Assembly (NCBI GenBank): GCA_013286485.1
Contig: JABDFN010000012.1
Span: 1 to 32,807, forward strand
Length of the DNA stretch: 32,807 nt
Reading direction: 5' to 3'
Origin: Bacteroidota bacterium
GTDB lineage: Bacteria; Bacteroidota; Bacteroidia; Chitinophagales; Chitinophagaceae
Shown: positions 31,734 to 32,807 of the stretch, piece after piece
Layout: every line of letters begins with the position of its first letter
How positions within the stretch are numbered: the first letter of the stretch is position 1
The notes under the pieces: generated by a model
Told to the model about the DNA's origin: nothing
What the model saw: the letters and a program-made list of their open reading frames with translations, nothing else
Databases searched by the model: none
Position numbers and translations under genes: made by a program

Positions 31734-32471
31734 CTAATTATGATCTACGGCACGCATAATAACCGAGTACCCTTTCTTACAAGACGCAGTATTCGGGTTA
31801 TATGTCCAATGTATGGCCTCACTATATACCAGACCAACGTTCTCAGCGTATATCTCTTTAAATAAGGTTCTGGTAGCTACAGAATCAGGTTGCGAAACAA
31901 TATCATTCAACGATTGATCTGCTTCATTTACAGTAATTGTATTCTGAAAATCAAAATTACCGTTAAAATAAGGTGAGCCCACATCCTGGTAACTGTATGT
32001 CCAATTGCTGAAATAAGAATAATCAACATCGCGGGTATCTATTAAGCTATTGCCCTTCCATGTTGTGCCTGCACTTACCGGGAATCCGAATTTTCTAAAC
32101 ATCAACTGGTCCTTACTTACAACTATACCTGTATCTGTTACCGTTGCGTAAAAAACATCGTTGGGCATCCACTGGTTATTTGTTTTGCTGGAATTGATAT
32201 AAGAATAGAATACGTATTGAATATTTTTCTGGGCATCGGTAAATGTATCTTTTATCACGTATTGCAACTGGTAAGTAAAGTCTATTTGCAAACAACTCGT
32301 ATCTATCCAGTAGATAGAATCTACTGTATATGTTACATATTTATCTTTTACAAGCGGAAAATAGGAAGTACCTATCACTACTGTCTTGTCATTACTGCTT
32401 TTTTTGCAGGAGAATACAGCAAAACACAACATCACGGCAAGTAATAGTAAAAAGAGACGATTTCTTTGCAT
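31734..32471 (-). CDS. Lipoprotein of unknown function
   Basis: A 245-residue lipoprotein from the ATG at 32471 (MQRNRLFLLLLAVMLCFAVFSC, then KKSSND); the track start is a TTG three codons upstream. The mature part is mostly beta with many aromatic residues (YFPLVKDKYVTYTVDSIYW, YVFYSYINSSK, TTWKGNSL, DQSLNDIVS) and ends in a GLVYSEAIHWTYNP segment. I know no named family for it. It is likely an outer-membrane-anchored protein and precedes the secreted subtilase by 5 bp. It is divergent from the beta-barrel gene on the right, about 196 bp apart. Confidence 0.82.
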   Translation of the reverse strand: MQRNRLFLLLLAVMLCFAVFSCKKSSNDKTVVIGTSYFPLVKDKYVTYTVDSIYWIDTSCLQIDFTYQLQYVIKDTFTDAQKNIQYVFYSYINSSKTNNQWMPNDVFYATVTDTGIVVSKDQLMFRKFGFPVSAGTTWKGNSLIDTRDVDYSYFSNWTYSYQDVGSPYFNGNFDFQNTITVNEADQSLNDIVSQPDSVATRTLFKEIYAENVGLVYSEAIHWTYNPNTASCKKGYSVIMRAVDHN

Positions 32472-32620
32472 AAGGACCAAATGGCTATTCTATCACGTAA
32501 ATATAGTTAAAGAAATGAAAAAGAAGCATAATGAAAAGCAGAAAATAAAGCGATTTTGACATAAATATGATTAAAATGTTACTATGTTAAAAACTGTTTG
32601 GCTTTAGAAAAACCGATACG

Positions 32621-32639
32621 GCTGGCACAATCTTTTTCA
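32621..32639 (+). promoter_or_regulatory. CTGGCAC element upstream of beta-barrel gene (sigma-54-like -24 half)
   Basis: The plus strand reads CTGGCACAATCTTTTTCA, about 30 bases before the ATG at 32668. The CTGGCAC half fits sigma-54 -24, but the -12 GC is missing. It resembles the element ahead of the other beta-barrel gene (12354-12371). Confidence 0.25.
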
Positions 32640-32667
32640 AAATAAGGTCGAACCAAATGTTAATCGT

Positions 32668-32807
32668 ATGAAGAAGTTAGTATTAATAGCTGCGGTATTG
32701 GTTATAGCCAAATCGGCATTTGCACAAAGCAAAGTTGTGGAATACGCCTCATTAGGACCAGTGATAGGATTTGGGAATAATTGGGTGAGTAATATGCCGG
32801 GGACTAA
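32668..32807 (+). CDS. Secreted protein, probably outer-membrane beta-barrel (partial, cut by window edge)
   Basis: The ATG at 32668 opens 46 codons before the window ends. It starts MKKLVLIAAVLVIAKSAFAQ, a clear Sec signal peptide ending AFAQ, then KVVEYASLGPVIGFGNNWV, an early strand like those of small outer-membrane beta-barrels (PorT-like) in Bacteroidota. The remainder is outside the window, so this is only a likely class. The leader is about 140 bp long from the divergent lipoprotein gene side and holds the CTGGCAC element. Confidence 0.65.
   Translation, partial: MKKLVLIAAVLVIAKSAFAQSKVVEYASLGPVIGFGNNWVSNMPGT

Overview
The window is chromosomal DNA from a member of the Bacteroidota, most likely of the Chitinophagaceae type. 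This rests on a subtilase with a type IX secretion (T9SS) C-terminal sorting domain, a GWxTD-domain protein, a BshC (bacillithiol) homologue, a tonB-folC pair, many SCKK-type lipoproteins, and Bacteroidota-style TAnnTTTG -7 promoter boxes in place of clear Shine-Dalgarno sites. No rRNA, tRNA, CRISPR array, transposase or phage gene was seen. Many ORF-track starts are upstream TTG or GTG codons; where a downstream start fits the family or removes an overlap, I trimmed it and said so.

Layout. 1-5.5 kb is the end of a surface-polysaccharide cluster. On the minus strand it carries a partial glycosyltransferase, a GT2 glycosyltransferase, a Wzy-like polymerase and a Wzx-like flippase; a second O-antigen ligase/polymerase-type gene points the other way. 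This block looks AT-richer than the rest. 5.5-14 kb is mostly housekeeping: dapF, a GWxTD lipoprotein-like protein, a WbqC-family protein, a dolichol-phosphate-mannose-synthase-like GT2, a DEDDh exonuclease, mpl (cell-wall recycling), a 47-residue lipoprotein, a beta-barrel protein and bshC. 14-18.2 kb on the plus strand carries radC, a Gfo/Idh/MocA oxidoreductase, an unknown lipoprotein and a polyprenyl glycosylphosphotransferase; the last three look like one operon that starts glycan assembly. 18.2-23.4 kb on the minus strand carries folC, tonB, a radical SAM protein, a PH-like membrane protein and a DUF1835 protein.

22.4-28.9 kb is the least ordinary part. Its intergenic gaps hold palindromes, CGCAGA direct repeats, 8-bp and 11-bp tandem repeats, and inverted AAAAGTA repeats. 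It also holds an AT-rich accessory pocket (24.0-25.3 kb) with two unrecognised small genes, a YodC-like protein and a probable small membrane-protein pseudogene. Between the repeats sit a lipoprotein, a WD40/TolB-like propeller protein, crcB and odhB. 28.9-32.8 kb carries an RsmB-like rRNA methyltransferase, the T9SS subtilase, a lipoprotein and the start of a beta-barrel gene cut by the window edge.

I do not see a clear new defence or biosynthetic system. The best candidates for something undescribed are the 24.0-24.7 kb divergent small-gene pair, the orphan promoter-hairpin at 23.9 kb, the repeat architecture around the DUF1835 gene, and the 47-residue lipoprotein whose promoter interlocks with that of mpl.
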